Positions 9,364 to 17,099 of a stretch of DNA of 64,000 nt are shown here, in pieces; the stretch's first letter is position 1; every line of letters begins with the position of its first letter. This stretch comes from Bradyrhizobium sp. PSBB068 (GTDB taxonomy: Bacteria > Pseudomonadota > Alphaproteobacteria > Rhizobiales > Xanthobacteraceae), in contig CP069300.1 in the NCBI GenBank assembly GCA_016839165.1, positions 5,704,001-5,768,000 on the forward strand. The letters run 5' to 3'. Below the pieces are notes generated by a model. It did not search any database, was not told where the DNA came from, and worked only from the letters and a program-made list of their open reading frames with translations. Made by a program: the position numbers and the translations under genes.

Positions 9364-10857
9364 TTACGCGACTGCCTTGTACACCGGCGCGGTCGCAAGG
9401 AAGCGCGCATAGGCGTCCGCGTCCGGCGGCGTGAACTTTTCGACGAGCGGGTTGCGGCGCGAGGCCTTGGTGCCGATGTCCGCGAGCAGCTCGTCGAAAT
9501 GCTTGAAGTGATAGGGCGCGACGCATAGCCCTCCATAGACGCCGGCGGCGGGACGCCCGACGCGCTTGAAGTTCAGCATCATTTCGATGTTGTCGCGCAT
9601 CTCGGCCGCGCTCGGCTGCCGTGCGAGCTGCCCGTCGGCATAGCGCACCAGCCAGTTCGCGGCGAGGTCCGCGCACAGCACGGTGCAGAAGCTCGAATTG
9701 AAGCCGACGAAGCCCATGTCCGGCAGATCGGGATTGGCGATCAGCCGGTAGAGCCGGTATTGCCCATCGGCTTCCACCAGCTTCTTCTGGTACTCCTCGG
9801 GCAGGAACGGCACGCCGAGCTTGTAGCCGATCGCGAGCACCGCGACGTCGGCGGCGACATGCTGGCCGCCGCTCATAACGATGGTCTTGCCCTCATAATG
9901 ATCGAAGGTGCCCTGCACCGCCTTGATGCGGCCGTCGGCGACCATCGGATAGAAGCCCGGGGTTGCGATCGGCACCGAGCAGTTGACGCCGTCCTCTATC
10001 CGCTCCTTCGGCACCATGCCGCACTGCTTCAGCTTGAGCTGCATCTTCAGCATGCTCTCGAGCCCGCGCCAGTTCGCCCAGACGAACGGCTTTGCCACGG
10101 CATGCGCGAGGCGGCCCATCGGACCGATGCCCCAGCTCGCGAACATCTGCTCCTGCGCGCGGATGTAGAGGATGCGCTTGAAGTTGACGAGGCCGCCGAT
10201 GAAATAGGGAATCCGCCACACCGGCTCGCGAAACACGATGGTGACCTCGCTGGCGCCGGAATTGACCGCGTTCACCGCGATGTCGGTCGCGGATTTGGAG
10301 CCGCCGAGCACGACCACCTTGCGGCCCTTGGCGAGATCAGGATCGGCGTATTGCGACGAATGCAGGATCTGGCCGCCCTGTGCCTTGAAGCCGTCCTCGC
10401 CGGGCAGCGGCAGTGACTGCGGTTCGTTGAACTGCCCGGTGCAGACCGCGACGAAGTCGAAATCCTCATGGCCGGTGGCGCCGTCAGTGGAGCGCAGCGC
10501 GAGCGTCCAGCCCGGCCTGCCGTCGGCGCGCCGCTTCATGCCCTCGACCCTGGTGTTGAACCGCATTGCGCCGTCGAGCCCATGGCTGCGCGCGTAGTCG
10601 CGCAGATAGGCGTGGACCTGCGGGCCCTTCGGCCATTCCGGATAGGACTCCGGCATCGCCTTGTCGGTGTAGCGATAGAGCTCCTTCGGACTCTGGGTCT
10701 GCACGTCGGGATAAGAACGCACCGGCTCCCAGACTCCGCCGAGATCGCCACTGCGCTCGATGATGGTCACCTTGTGGCCGCGCCCGGCGAAGGCCTTGGC
10801 GGCGGCGAGCCCGGAAATGCCGGCGCCGATGACGCACACATGCTTCTGCTTGACCAT
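9364..10857 (-). CDS. Flavin-containing monooxygenase (possible Baeyer-Villiger type)
   Basis: A 497-residue flavoprotein. The FAD Rossmann motif GAGISG is at 11-16. The family fingerprint region is FKAQGGQILHSSQY (157-170), and a second nucleotide-binding motif VVVLGGSKSA is at 181-190. These define the FMO/Baeyer-Villiger superfamily, which inserts one oxygen atom from O2 using NADPH. The start has GGGAG 8 bases upstream. The frame stays open further upstream, but that stretch overlaps the cupin gene and is a shadow. It follows the cupin gene on the same strand with a 118-bp gap. The substrate is unknown; an organic ketone or amine is plausible. Confidence 0.87.
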   Translation of the reverse strand: MVKQKHVCVIGAGISGLAAAKAFAGRGHKVTIIERSGDLGGVWEPVRSYPDVQTQSPKELYRYTDKAMPESYPEWPKGPQVHAYLRDYARSHGLDGAMRFNTRVEGMKRRADGRPGWTLALRSTDGATGHEDFDFVAVCTGQFNEPQSLPLPGEDGFKAQGGQILHSSQYADPDLAKGRKVVVLGGSKSATDIAVNAVNSGASEVTIVFREPVWRIPYFIGGLVNFKRILYIRAQEQMFASWGIGPMGRLAHAVAKPFVWANWRGLESMLKMQLKLKQCGMVPKERIEDGVNCSVPIATPGFYPMVADGRIKAVQGTFDHYEGKTIVMSGGQHVAADVAVLAIGYKLGVPFLPEEYQKKLVEADGQYRLYRLIANPDLPDMGFVGFNSSFCTVLCADLAANWLVRYADGQLARQPSAAEMRDNIEMMLNFKRVGRPAAGVYGGLCVAPYHFKHFDELLADIGTKASRRNPLVEKFTPPDADAYARFLATAPVYKAVA

Positions 10858-10975
10858 GAAACCGCTCCCATATGAATGAACAGACGCAAAATTCGTCAGC
10901 GCGCACATCCTCGACATCGCCGGAGCCAGCTCCGGCGATTGCCGCCTCGTGTGCATCGTCTGTTTGGCAGCCGGC

Positions 10976-11425
10976 CTAGTCGTTGGCTTCCGGCGGCAGG
11001 AAGTCCACCTCGTGCTCGGCGGAAATACGCACCACTTCGACGGGGTCCTGCAGATTGTGCAGCTTCTCGAACAGCGCCTCGAGCTTCTGCATCGGCGACA
11101 CCCAGAACAGCGCCCGCGCCGGCTTGTCCGACTTGTTGAAATAGCCGTGCGGAATGCCGCGCGGCATGCGCACGAGGTCGCCGGCCTTCGCCTGCACCCA
11201 GACGCCGTCGAGCTTGAGGTCGAGCACGCCCTCCTGCACCAGGATGAATTCGTCCTGGGTCGGGTGGATGTGTACCGGCACGAACTGGCCGGGATCGCTG
11301 TTGGTCTCGAACGCGAAGGTCGAGTCGGTGACCGCTTTCGGATAATAGACCTGGCCGAGGATATTCCAGGTCTTGCCGCCGTAGCCGGTGCCGGTGCGGG
11401 TAATGCCTTTTTCGAGCGTGCCCAT
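10976..11425 (-). CDS. Cupin-domain protein
   Basis: A 149-residue single-cupin protein. The metal-binding motif is in PVHIHPTQDEFILVQEG, providing His-x-His and Glu, and the second cupin motif is in MPRGIPHGYFN with a further His. Small cupins of this kind act as dioxygenases, isomerases or ligand sensors. It lies upstream of the flavin monooxygenase on the same strand and opposite an AraC regulator, so it probably belongs to the same catabolic unit. No signal peptide is present. The activity cannot be predicted from sequence alone. Confidence 0.8.
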   Translation of the reverse strand: MGTLEKGITRTGTGYGGKTWNILGQVYYPKAVTDSTFAFETNSDPGQFVPVHIHPTQDEFILVQEGVLDLKLDGVWVQAKAGDLVRMPRGIPHGYFNKSDKPARALFWVSPMQKLEALFEKLHNLQDPVEVVRISAEHEVDFLPPEAND

Positions 11426-11686
11426 GTCAGCCTCTCCAGTTTGCTGCGTATTACGGACACGGAGCCTGTCGCCGGCCGGTGGGGCTGTCTAGCCGATAAA
11501 CGAATCCGCAAGCAGTGCGACCATGCTGCAGTGCGGGAGCATCGAGCCCGTCGTTCCTGCCCGACGCCGCTGCAGCTGTGTGCGCGCCGATCGGGCAGAT
11601 TGCGCGACGAAACGGCGTTCCCCTCTGCCGGCGAATGGACTAGGCTGCGTGATATTTTAGACCTCAAACAACTCCGGACGGCCGGC

Positions 11687-12715
11687 GTGACTGTTGTTGG
11701 CGACGAGGTTTCAACAAGAGCAGATCCCGCGAGGGCAAGGCTGAAGGATTTCGCGCGCGTCGCCACCGCCCGCGTCGACGACGCAGCCGAAGCGATCGGC
11801 CGCATCTTCTGTCCGCACGACCTGACACCGGTCGATCATTCCGAGCGCGATTTCTCCGCGCATCACAATTGCGCAGACTTCGACGGCTTCTCGGTCAACT
11901 ATGTCGCCTATGGCGGATCGGTCGCGATCAATCCGGGCTGCCTCGACCGCTTCTTCCTGCTGCAGATGCCGCTGTCCGGCTCGGCCGCGGTGCGGACCGC
12001 CGCGCGCGAGCTCACCACCGGACCGCGACACTGCGCATCGCTGCTATCGCCGACCATTCCAACCGAAATGACCTGGCGCGGCGACTGCGCCCAGCTGATC
12101 CTGCTGCTCGACCGCAAGCTGGTCGAGCATCGTGCTGCTGCGCTTGGCGGCGCGACGGTGCGGCCGGTCGAATTCGATCCGGCGGTTGAACTGAGCGGGC
12201 CGCTCGGGCAGGCGCTCTCGGCCAGGATCGAGCAGCTCGTGACGACGGCCGAGCGGCTCGGGCCGCGCAAATCGCTGTCGGCGGTCGCGGCGGCCGATTG
12301 GCGCGAACAATTGCTCAACGTCCTGCTCAACGACCAGCGGCACAGCCTGAGCTCGGCGATCGATGTCTTCAACGGCCGCACCGAGGCGCAGCCGGCGGCG
12401 CTGAAGCGGGTGCGGGCCTATCTGGAAACCCGCGCGACCGAGCCGCTGGATCTCGCCGAGCTCGCGGAGATCGCCGGCACCGGCGTCCGCGCGCTGCAAC
12501 TCGGCTTCCGCCGCCACTTCGGCACCACCGTGTCCGAAATGCTGCTCGACATCCGCCTCGCGCATCTCAATGCCCGCCTCAAGACGGCGCGGCCGGGCGA
12601 ACGCATCGTCGACATTGCATTCGACCTCGGCTTTACCCATCTGAGCCGGATGGCAAGCGCCTACCGCGCCAAGTTCGGCGAGAGCCCGAAGGCGACCCTG
12701 CAGCGGCTGAGCTGA
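11687..12715 (+). CDS. AraC family transcriptional regulator (AndR/AraC_binding_2-like)
   Basis: About 342 residues if read from the GTG at 11687. The N-terminal half (DDAAEAIGRIFCPHDL to ILLLDRKLVEHR) matches the ligand-binding domain of AraC regulators that control aromatic dioxygenase operons. The C-terminal 100 residues hold the two helix-turn-helix units (LAELAEIAGTGVRALQLGF, then IAFDLGFTHLSRMAS). The start is uncertain: no ATG lies near the expected position and the ribosome site is weak, so the coding region could begin slightly up- or downstream. It is divergent from the cupin and monooxygenase genes across about 260 bp and probably regulates them. Confidence 0.78.
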   Translation: MTVVGDEVSTRADPARARLKDFARVATARVDDAAEAIGRIFCPHDLTPVDHSERDFSAHHNCADFDGFSVNYVAYGGSVAINPGCLDRFFLLQMPLSGSAAVRTAARELTTGPRHCASLLSPTIPTEMTWRGDCAQLILLLDRKLVEHRAAALGGATVRPVEFDPAVELSGPLGQALSARIEQLVTTAERLGPRKSLSAVAAADWREQLLNVLLNDQRHSLSSAIDVFNGRTEAQPAALKRVRAYLETRATEPLDLAELAEIAGTGVRALQLGFRRHFGTTVSEMLLDIRLAHLNARLKTARPGERIVDIAFDLGFTHLSRMASAYRAKFGESPKATLQRLS

Positions 12716-12720
12716 GCGGC

Positions 12721-12936
12721 CTAGCGGTGAAACGACGCCGTCCTTGCCTGCGCCGAAAAATCGGTGATCGGCGCGTCGATCCGCCTGGTCTGCTTGACCA
12801 TATGCACGCGCGTCGTCTGCTGCGAACGCTGTGCGTATTTCGACGGCGCACTGGCGGAAGCACCGGCGTGAGCGACCGGCGCCAGCAACCCGGTCATCGC
12901 AAGAATGCCGATCAGAGTGACAACAGACTTCAGCAT
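12721..12936 (-). CDS. Small exported protein of unknown function
   Basis: A 71-residue protein with a clear N-terminal signal peptide (MLKSVVTLIGILAMTGLLA) and predicted cleavage after AHA. The mature part is short, basic and polar, without a recognisable domain. A GGAGG lies just upstream of the ATG, which supports translation. It is convergent with the AraC regulator, whose stop is only 5 bp away, and no partner gene is evident. A periplasmic location is inferred from the signal. Confidence 0.6.
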   Translation of the reverse strand: MLKSVVTLIGILAMTGLLAPVAHAGASASAPSKYAQRSQQTTRVHMVKQTRRIDAPITDFSAQARTASFHR

Positions 12937-13145
12937 CGCACCCTCCAGGAGGCTGAGACACCGAATAGCAACGGGCGTTTCCTAGACGACGCCTCTGCTC
13001 GGCGCCTCGTTAATGAGGAGCGATGCTGATCTCAAATCCGCCGAACCGCAACAAAAATCATCAGCTGCCGATTTTTTGGACAACCTATTGCGTCGATCAA
13101 GAAAGCGGCACCCGGCTGAATCCGACCAAGTACAATTCGGAACAC

Positions 13146-13319
13146 CTATTGGCCCGACCACATCGGCGATTTCGGTCCGCCATAGTAGCGCATGTGATTG
13201 CCGGCGGAGCCATCGGCCGCCGGGATTGTCACCTCACTGGCGCAGCCGGCAACCGTGGCGCAAAGACCGGCAACCACGATGCAGCGCAACAACGCCTGCT
13301 TCAACGTCGCGACTGTCAT
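13146..13319 (-). CDS. Small lipoprotein downstream of the outer-membrane protein gene
   Basis: A 57-residue open frame starting at the ATG 13317-13319, with a near-perfect AGGAGG 5 bases upstream (13325-13330). The N-terminus has a hydrophobic segment (IVVAGLCATVAGC) ending in a lipobox VAGC with the lipid-carrying Cys at residue 26. The mature part is about 32 residues and ends YGGPKSPMWSGQ. It starts 17 bp after the stop of the beta-barrel protein gene on the same strand, so the two are probably co-transcribed. This is inferred from sequence features only; I do not recognise a family. Confidence 0.65.
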   Translation of the reverse strand: MTVATLKQALLRCIVVAGLCATVAGCASEVTIPAADGSAGNHMRYYGGPKSPMWSGQ

Positions 13320-13336
13320 GCCTTCCTCCTGCCCGT

Positions 13337-14080
13337 TCAGTATTTCGCGACCACCGGACCGCCGAACTTGTAGTCGAGGCCAAGCGTCACGACCGAGTAG
13401 GTGTTGTCGACGGTGTAGGGGATCTGCGCGTTCAGCGGCGCCGCGCGCTCGTATCGGCCGAAGTCGTAGTAGCGATACTCGAACTTGCCGATCAGATTGT
13501 TGGTGATCGCATAGGCGATGCCGCCGCCTGCGGTCAGGCCGCTCCTGTTGGCGCTGAACCGATCGACGCCGAACACCGGATCGGTGTTGGTGTGCTGGAA
13601 TTCGCCATAGGCCCAGCCGCCGGTGAAGAACAGAAGCAAGCGGTCGACGGCGATACCGCCGCGGGCGCGAAGCGTGAAGCCGTCGCGAAGGCTGGTCGCG
13701 TCAACCGAGCCGATCGGCAAGGTGCCGGCGTTGAATTGATCGACATCGCTACCCTTGATGCCGGACCAGAAACCGTCGGCTTCGACGCCGACCACGATGT
13801 TGCCGCTCTGCACGTTGTAGCCGAGCTCGCCGCCCGCGATTCCGCCAGTGGAGGAGTAGTTGATGGTGTAGTTGGCGAAGCCGGCCGGGCCGAGCGCGTT
13901 GTTGAGATTGTGGTTGCCGTAGCCGCCGCCACCGAACACGCCGACATAGAAGCCCGACCAGTCGTAAGCCGGCGCCGCGATCGCGGGCGCCTTGGTGTAC
14001 ATCGGAAGGTCGGCGCCGAGCACCGGCGAGGCGGCAGCCAGCAGCGTGAGCGCTGCGGATGTGAGAAGAATTCGCTTCAT
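13337..14080 (-). CDS. Outer-membrane beta-barrel protein (Omp25/Omp31-like)
   Basis: A 247-residue exported protein. The signal peptide (MKRILLTSAALTLLAAASPV) is cleaved near LGA. It is followed by the YDWSGFYVGVFGGGGYG segment that starts the beta-barrel in rhizobial and Brucella Omp25/Omp31 proteins. Alternating hydrophobic strands continue to a C-terminal LGLDYKFGGPVVAKY, with the aromatic-rich end typical of outer-membrane insertion. Likely an abundant structural outer-membrane protein with an 8-stranded barrel. The small lipoprotein gene lies directly downstream; the larger porin gene lies upstream on the same strand, separated by a terminator-like hairpin. Confidence 0.87.
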   Translation of the reverse strand: MKRILLTSAALTLLAAASPVLGADLPMYTKAPAIAAPAYDWSGFYVGVFGGGGYGNHNLNNALGPAGFANYTINYSSTGGIAGGELGYNVQSGNIVVGVEADGFWSGIKGSDVDQFNAGTLPIGSVDATSLRDGFTLRARGGIAVDRLLLFFTGGWAYGEFQHTNTDPVFGVDRFSANRSGLTAGGGIAYAITNNLIGKFEYRYYDFGRYERAAPLNAQIPYTVDNTYSVVTLGLDYKFGGPVVAKY

Positions 14081-14111
14081 GTTTTTCCCCTGTCCCTTGT
14101 TCTGACGAAAT

Positions 14112-14131
14112 GCCCGGCGGGCATGCCGGGC
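14112..14131 (-). terminator. Terminator-like hairpin after the OmpL-like porin gene
   Basis: Arms GCCCGGC and GCCGGGC pair perfectly around a 6-base loop, 10 bp beyond the porin stop on the minus strand. The following ATTTCG is only weakly T-rich, so termination is plausible rather than certain. Confidence 0.5.
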
Positions 14132-14141
14132 GCGCTCGCGG

Positions 14142-15776
14142 TCAGAAATGAATGATGATGTCCGCCGAACCGATCAGAGCGAAGTTCTTGGTCGGGGCGA
14201 TGCCGAGGTTGGAGTTGCCGTTGAACGCATTCGCATCCAGCGACTTGTAGTAAGAGACCTCGGGCCGGATCTCGATCTGCGGTGAGAACCAGTGCTGCCA
14301 GCCGATGCCGGTCTCGACGTAGCGCGTCTTCACGCCCGTGCGCTGACCTTGCTTGTCGTCGTAGAACTCGATCCGATACGAAATGTTGTCGAGCGGCGAC
14401 GCCTTGTAGTTCAGGTAGGCGAGATAGGTCTGCACCGACGCCGTGCAGGCGAACACCGCAGCGCTGCTGCACTGGGCGAGGCCCGGCGCGTTGAACGGCA
14501 GGTATTGCGGCGAGAACGGCGTCCCACCAGCATTGAAAGCAGCCATTGCAGCGGGATTGTTGGCGTTCAGCACATTGTTCTGGTGCAGATTGTAGGTCTC
14601 GAACGAGATATGCCACTGCTCGTTGAACTTGTGGTACGCCGTCAGGCCGTACCATTGCAGGTTGTTGTAACCCCATGTGCCGCTGTTGATCGCGTCGGCG
14701 ACGACATAGACGCTGTCGTTGCCGGAATCGCTGGTCCAGCGCACGCCACCGGTGATGCTCGGCACCGCACCCGGATCCTTCAACATGGTGGTGCCGGGGA
14801 ACAGCGGGTTGGGGGACGGGTTGGCGATCTTCGCGTTGGCATTCCACGGCATGGTGTCGCTGCCGACCGAAACGCCCAGCTGCAGCATCCAGTTCTTGGT
14901 GACCGCCAGCGTGCTCTGAAGACCGGTGTTGGTGTAGTTGTCGAACGTGTACGTCATCGAGTGCGTGTACATGTAGTTGTTCGGCGCGAGCTGGGCCTCG
15001 ATGTCGGGGATCGAGATGAAGCGTCCGAAGCGCAGCAGCAGGCCTTCGGCGATCTGCGGAATGAAGACCTCGCCGTAAGCCATCGGCAGGTCGTAGCCAT
15101 AGTTCTTGTTCTGGTTCAGCAGCTGATTGCTCCACAGGCCGTACGCGGTCGTGTAGCGATAGTTCTCGCCGTAGATCGGAGCGATGCGGAAGCCCCAGTC
15201 GACGTGGTCCTTCTGGACCGTGTCGGGCAGGCGCTCGATGTAGAGCACCGCCTGGTCGAGCTGGACCGTATTCGGATTGTAATCGTACGCGGCCGGCGCG
15301 TTGCCGCCGCGCACCGTGTTGGAGCTCAGATTGCCGCCGGCATTGATCCAGCCGTAGACCTGAATATGCGCGTCGTTCATCCACTGTCCCGCGGGCGTCG
15401 TGCCGAGCGCCGCCATCAACGGGCTGTCGACCGAGCTCGGCCGCGTCACGCCAATGCTGGTCGTGCCGCCATACGGCCATTCCGTGAACGGCATCGGCGG
15501 CGTGCTTTGCGGCGTCGCCGGCCAATAGTCGCGGCGGGACGGCGGCGCTTTCGGATCCGACGGTGCAGAATCGTGGCCCCATTCGAGCCGGTAATAGTTG
15601 ACGAACCGCGTGAAGAAGTCACTGCCGAGATAGCTATCGAGGCAGGAGTAATTCTTGTAAGGATCGCACGTCGATGACGGCGCCTTCAACAAAGGCGGAT
15701 TGGCGTCGGCTGCGTGTGCCGCGTTGAACAGGCTCAGCGCCGTCAACGATACGCCCGCCAAAACAAGTCTCTTCAT
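14142..15776 (-). CDS. Outer-membrane beta-barrel porin (OmpL/BBP2-like)
   Basis: A 544-residue exported protein. The start at 15774-15776 gives a signal peptide MKRLVLAGVSLTALSLFNA cleaved after AHA. The rest is strand-rich, with many aromatic and glycine residues and motifs such as HIQVYGWINAGGNLS, DWGFRIAPIYG and RFGRFISIPDIEAQ, which characterise the putative beta-barrel porin-2 family. It ends in ALIGSADIIIHF, with a terminal Phe as for BAM-dependent barrels. Upstream in-frame sequence lacks coding character. It probably forms an outer-membrane channel for small solutes. A 427-bp gap upstream should hold its promoter. Confidence 0.85.
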   Translation of the reverse strand: MKRLVLAGVSLTALSLFNAAHAADANPPLLKAPSSTCDPYKNYSCLDSYLGSDFFTRFVNYYRLEWGHDSAPSDPKAPPSRRDYWPATPQSTPPMPFTEWPYGGTTSIGVTRPSSVDSPLMAALGTTPAGQWMNDAHIQVYGWINAGGNLSSNTVRGGNAPAAYDYNPNTVQLDQAVLYIERLPDTVQKDHVDWGFRIAPIYGENYRYTTAYGLWSNQLLNQNKNYGYDLPMAYGEVFIPQIAEGLLLRFGRFISIPDIEAQLAPNNYMYTHSMTYTFDNYTNTGLQSTLAVTKNWMLQLGVSVGSDTMPWNANAKIANPSPNPLFPGTTMLKDPGAVPSITGGVRWTSDSGNDSVYVVADAINSGTWGYNNLQWYGLTAYHKFNEQWHISFETYNLHQNNVLNANNPAAMAAFNAGGTPFSPQYLPFNAPGLAQCSSAAVFACTASVQTYLAYLNYKASPLDNISYRIEFYDDKQGQRTGVKTRYVETGIGWQHWFSPQIEIRPEVSYYKSLDANAFNGNSNLGIAPTKNFALIGSADIIIHF

Positions 15777-16203
15777 GATTATGCCCCAGGATATTGCTAC
15801 CGACGCTTCGAGCGCTCTCGCGATTAACGTCTGTGTAATCTTTCGTGGGGGCTTGAGAAAAAGGCGATACGGGTCTCGCCGCGGTTTCATTAAGATAAAA
15901 TATCCGGAACGACGGGCTTCGCCCCGCCTGCGCAGATACGCGTCATTTGCATCAGCGATTGCTGAAGAACTCGGCAAGAATCGTAAGGTTTTGTGACAGC
16001 CGCGCGTTGCGGTGCGAGAGAATCCACGCGACCTGTGCCATTTCCGCCATAGCTCGATTGGTGCAGCGTCCCTCATCAACGCGCGCGCTATTTTATTGCT
16101 ACGCAGATCGTCGTGAAACCGCATCGAAGATATACGCGCGCAGCGGCTAGGCTGACTTCATCCGGCGAATCCTCGCCGCAGGTGCAACGGAGCGCCGCGC
16201 ATC
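15777..16203. other. Intergenic region of 427 bp
   Basis: Contains the upstream regions of the porin gene (minus) and of the unknown gene at 16204 (plus). It is more AT-rich than its surroundings around 15890-15905 (TTAAGATAAAATATCC). Short frames here do not look coding. I see no repeat or RNA gene. Confidence 0.5.
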
Positions 16204-16791
16204 GTGGCCAACGTGATCAACAGTGCGAGCGAAGAGATCGGCGACATCGATCTGAATTTCCTGCCGGCCGATCTCACGGCGCAATGCCGCAACTTGATCG
16301 AGAGCTATCACGACATCCATGGCTATGCCTGCCTGCCCGACATGCTGTGGCGGGCGCGGCTCGGGCCGTTCATCGAACGGCATCACGAATTCAGGCAGCG
16401 GCTGCGCAAGGCCTCGACGACCCGAAGCGCCAAGAAGTCCAACCAGGGTTTTGTGGAGATCGCGACGGCGATCCTGTCGCTGGAGATATTGGCGAGCAGC
16501 TTTGCGGGCTGGACCGCGCTCTATCCGGAGGCCGGCGTGCGCGCGCTTGCGGTGCTGAAGCGGCAACCCGGCGGCTCGCAGACGCCGCTGATGGACTTCT
16601 ATCTCTACCCGCCGAAGTATTTCAGCGCGACCGCGATTGCCAAGCTGACGCCGCCGCGGGCGAGCCAGACCGGCGAGTTCAGCCTCTACCGCGCGTCGAG
16701 GCCGGAGCTTGCCGGCGAACGGCTGGCGCTCAGCTATGTCGGTGAGCTGCTGCAGAAGTCGGATGATGCCGCTCTGCTCGAGCGGCGCTGA
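16204..16791 (+). CDS. Conserved-looking protein of unknown function
   Basis: A 195-residue protein read from a GTG with GGAG about 10 bases upstream. It has normal codon use for this genome, no signal peptide and no clear transmembrane segment. The central part (FVEIATAILSLEILASSFAG) is a hydrophobic helix that might be amphipathic. The protein contains several Trp, Tyr and Arg residues in a compact N-terminal domain (LIESYHDIHGYACLPDMLWR). I do not recognise the family. It stands alone between the porin promoter region and the two-component system, with a 308-bp gap downstream. Confidence 0.6.
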   Translation: MANVINSASEEIGDIDLNFLPADLTAQCRNLIESYHDIHGYACLPDMLWRARLGPFIERHHEFRQRLRKASTTRSAKKSNQGFVEIATAILSLEILASSFAGWTALYPEAGVRALAVLKRQPGGSQTPLMDFYLYPPKYFSATAIAKLTPPRASQTGEFSLYRASRPELAGERLALSYVGELLQKSDDAALLERR

Positions 16792-17099
16792 GGACGCATG
16801 GCACCGTGGTGCCTCACCGGCGCGCGATCGACCCCTCGGCCGCCGGTCTCGCACCGCGACTATTTATTTTATATTTCTCGTCCGCCTCAACAACATGGAT
16901 TTTCTATCCGTTCCTGGGGAATGCTCGGCTCGCTGGGTAGTTGGTGACATCGGAGCAGCACCCGACGGTCGAACGTTGAATCATTGGCGAGGGCATACGC
17001 CGTTCTGACGGCGCTGAACCTCGCGTCGTCAGCGTTCCCATCGGATGTTGCAGGGACGGATTTCGTGCTGGCCGGGATGGCCGTGACGGGGATCTTCCG
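16792..17099. other. Intergenic region upstream of the sensor kinase gene (308 bp)
   Basis: A strongly AT-rich stretch (TATTTATTTTATATTTC, 16861-16877) stands out in this GC-rich DNA and may hold the promoter of the kinase gene. No credible gene was seen. Confidence 0.45.

Noticed and set aside
10858..11805. Upstream extension of the flavin monooxygenase frame
   Set aside because: Overlaps the cupin gene in a different frame and has no domain; the FAD motif needs the start at 10857.
13023..13373. 116-codon plus-strand frame beside the outer-membrane protein gene
   Set aside because: Overlaps the small lipoprotein and barrel genes antisense; the lipoprotein has a much better ribosome site and lipobox.
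16709..17008. 99-codon frame upstream of the kinase gene
   Set aside because: Overlaps the preceding gene in another frame and runs through AT-rich promoter-like sequence; no ribosome site.
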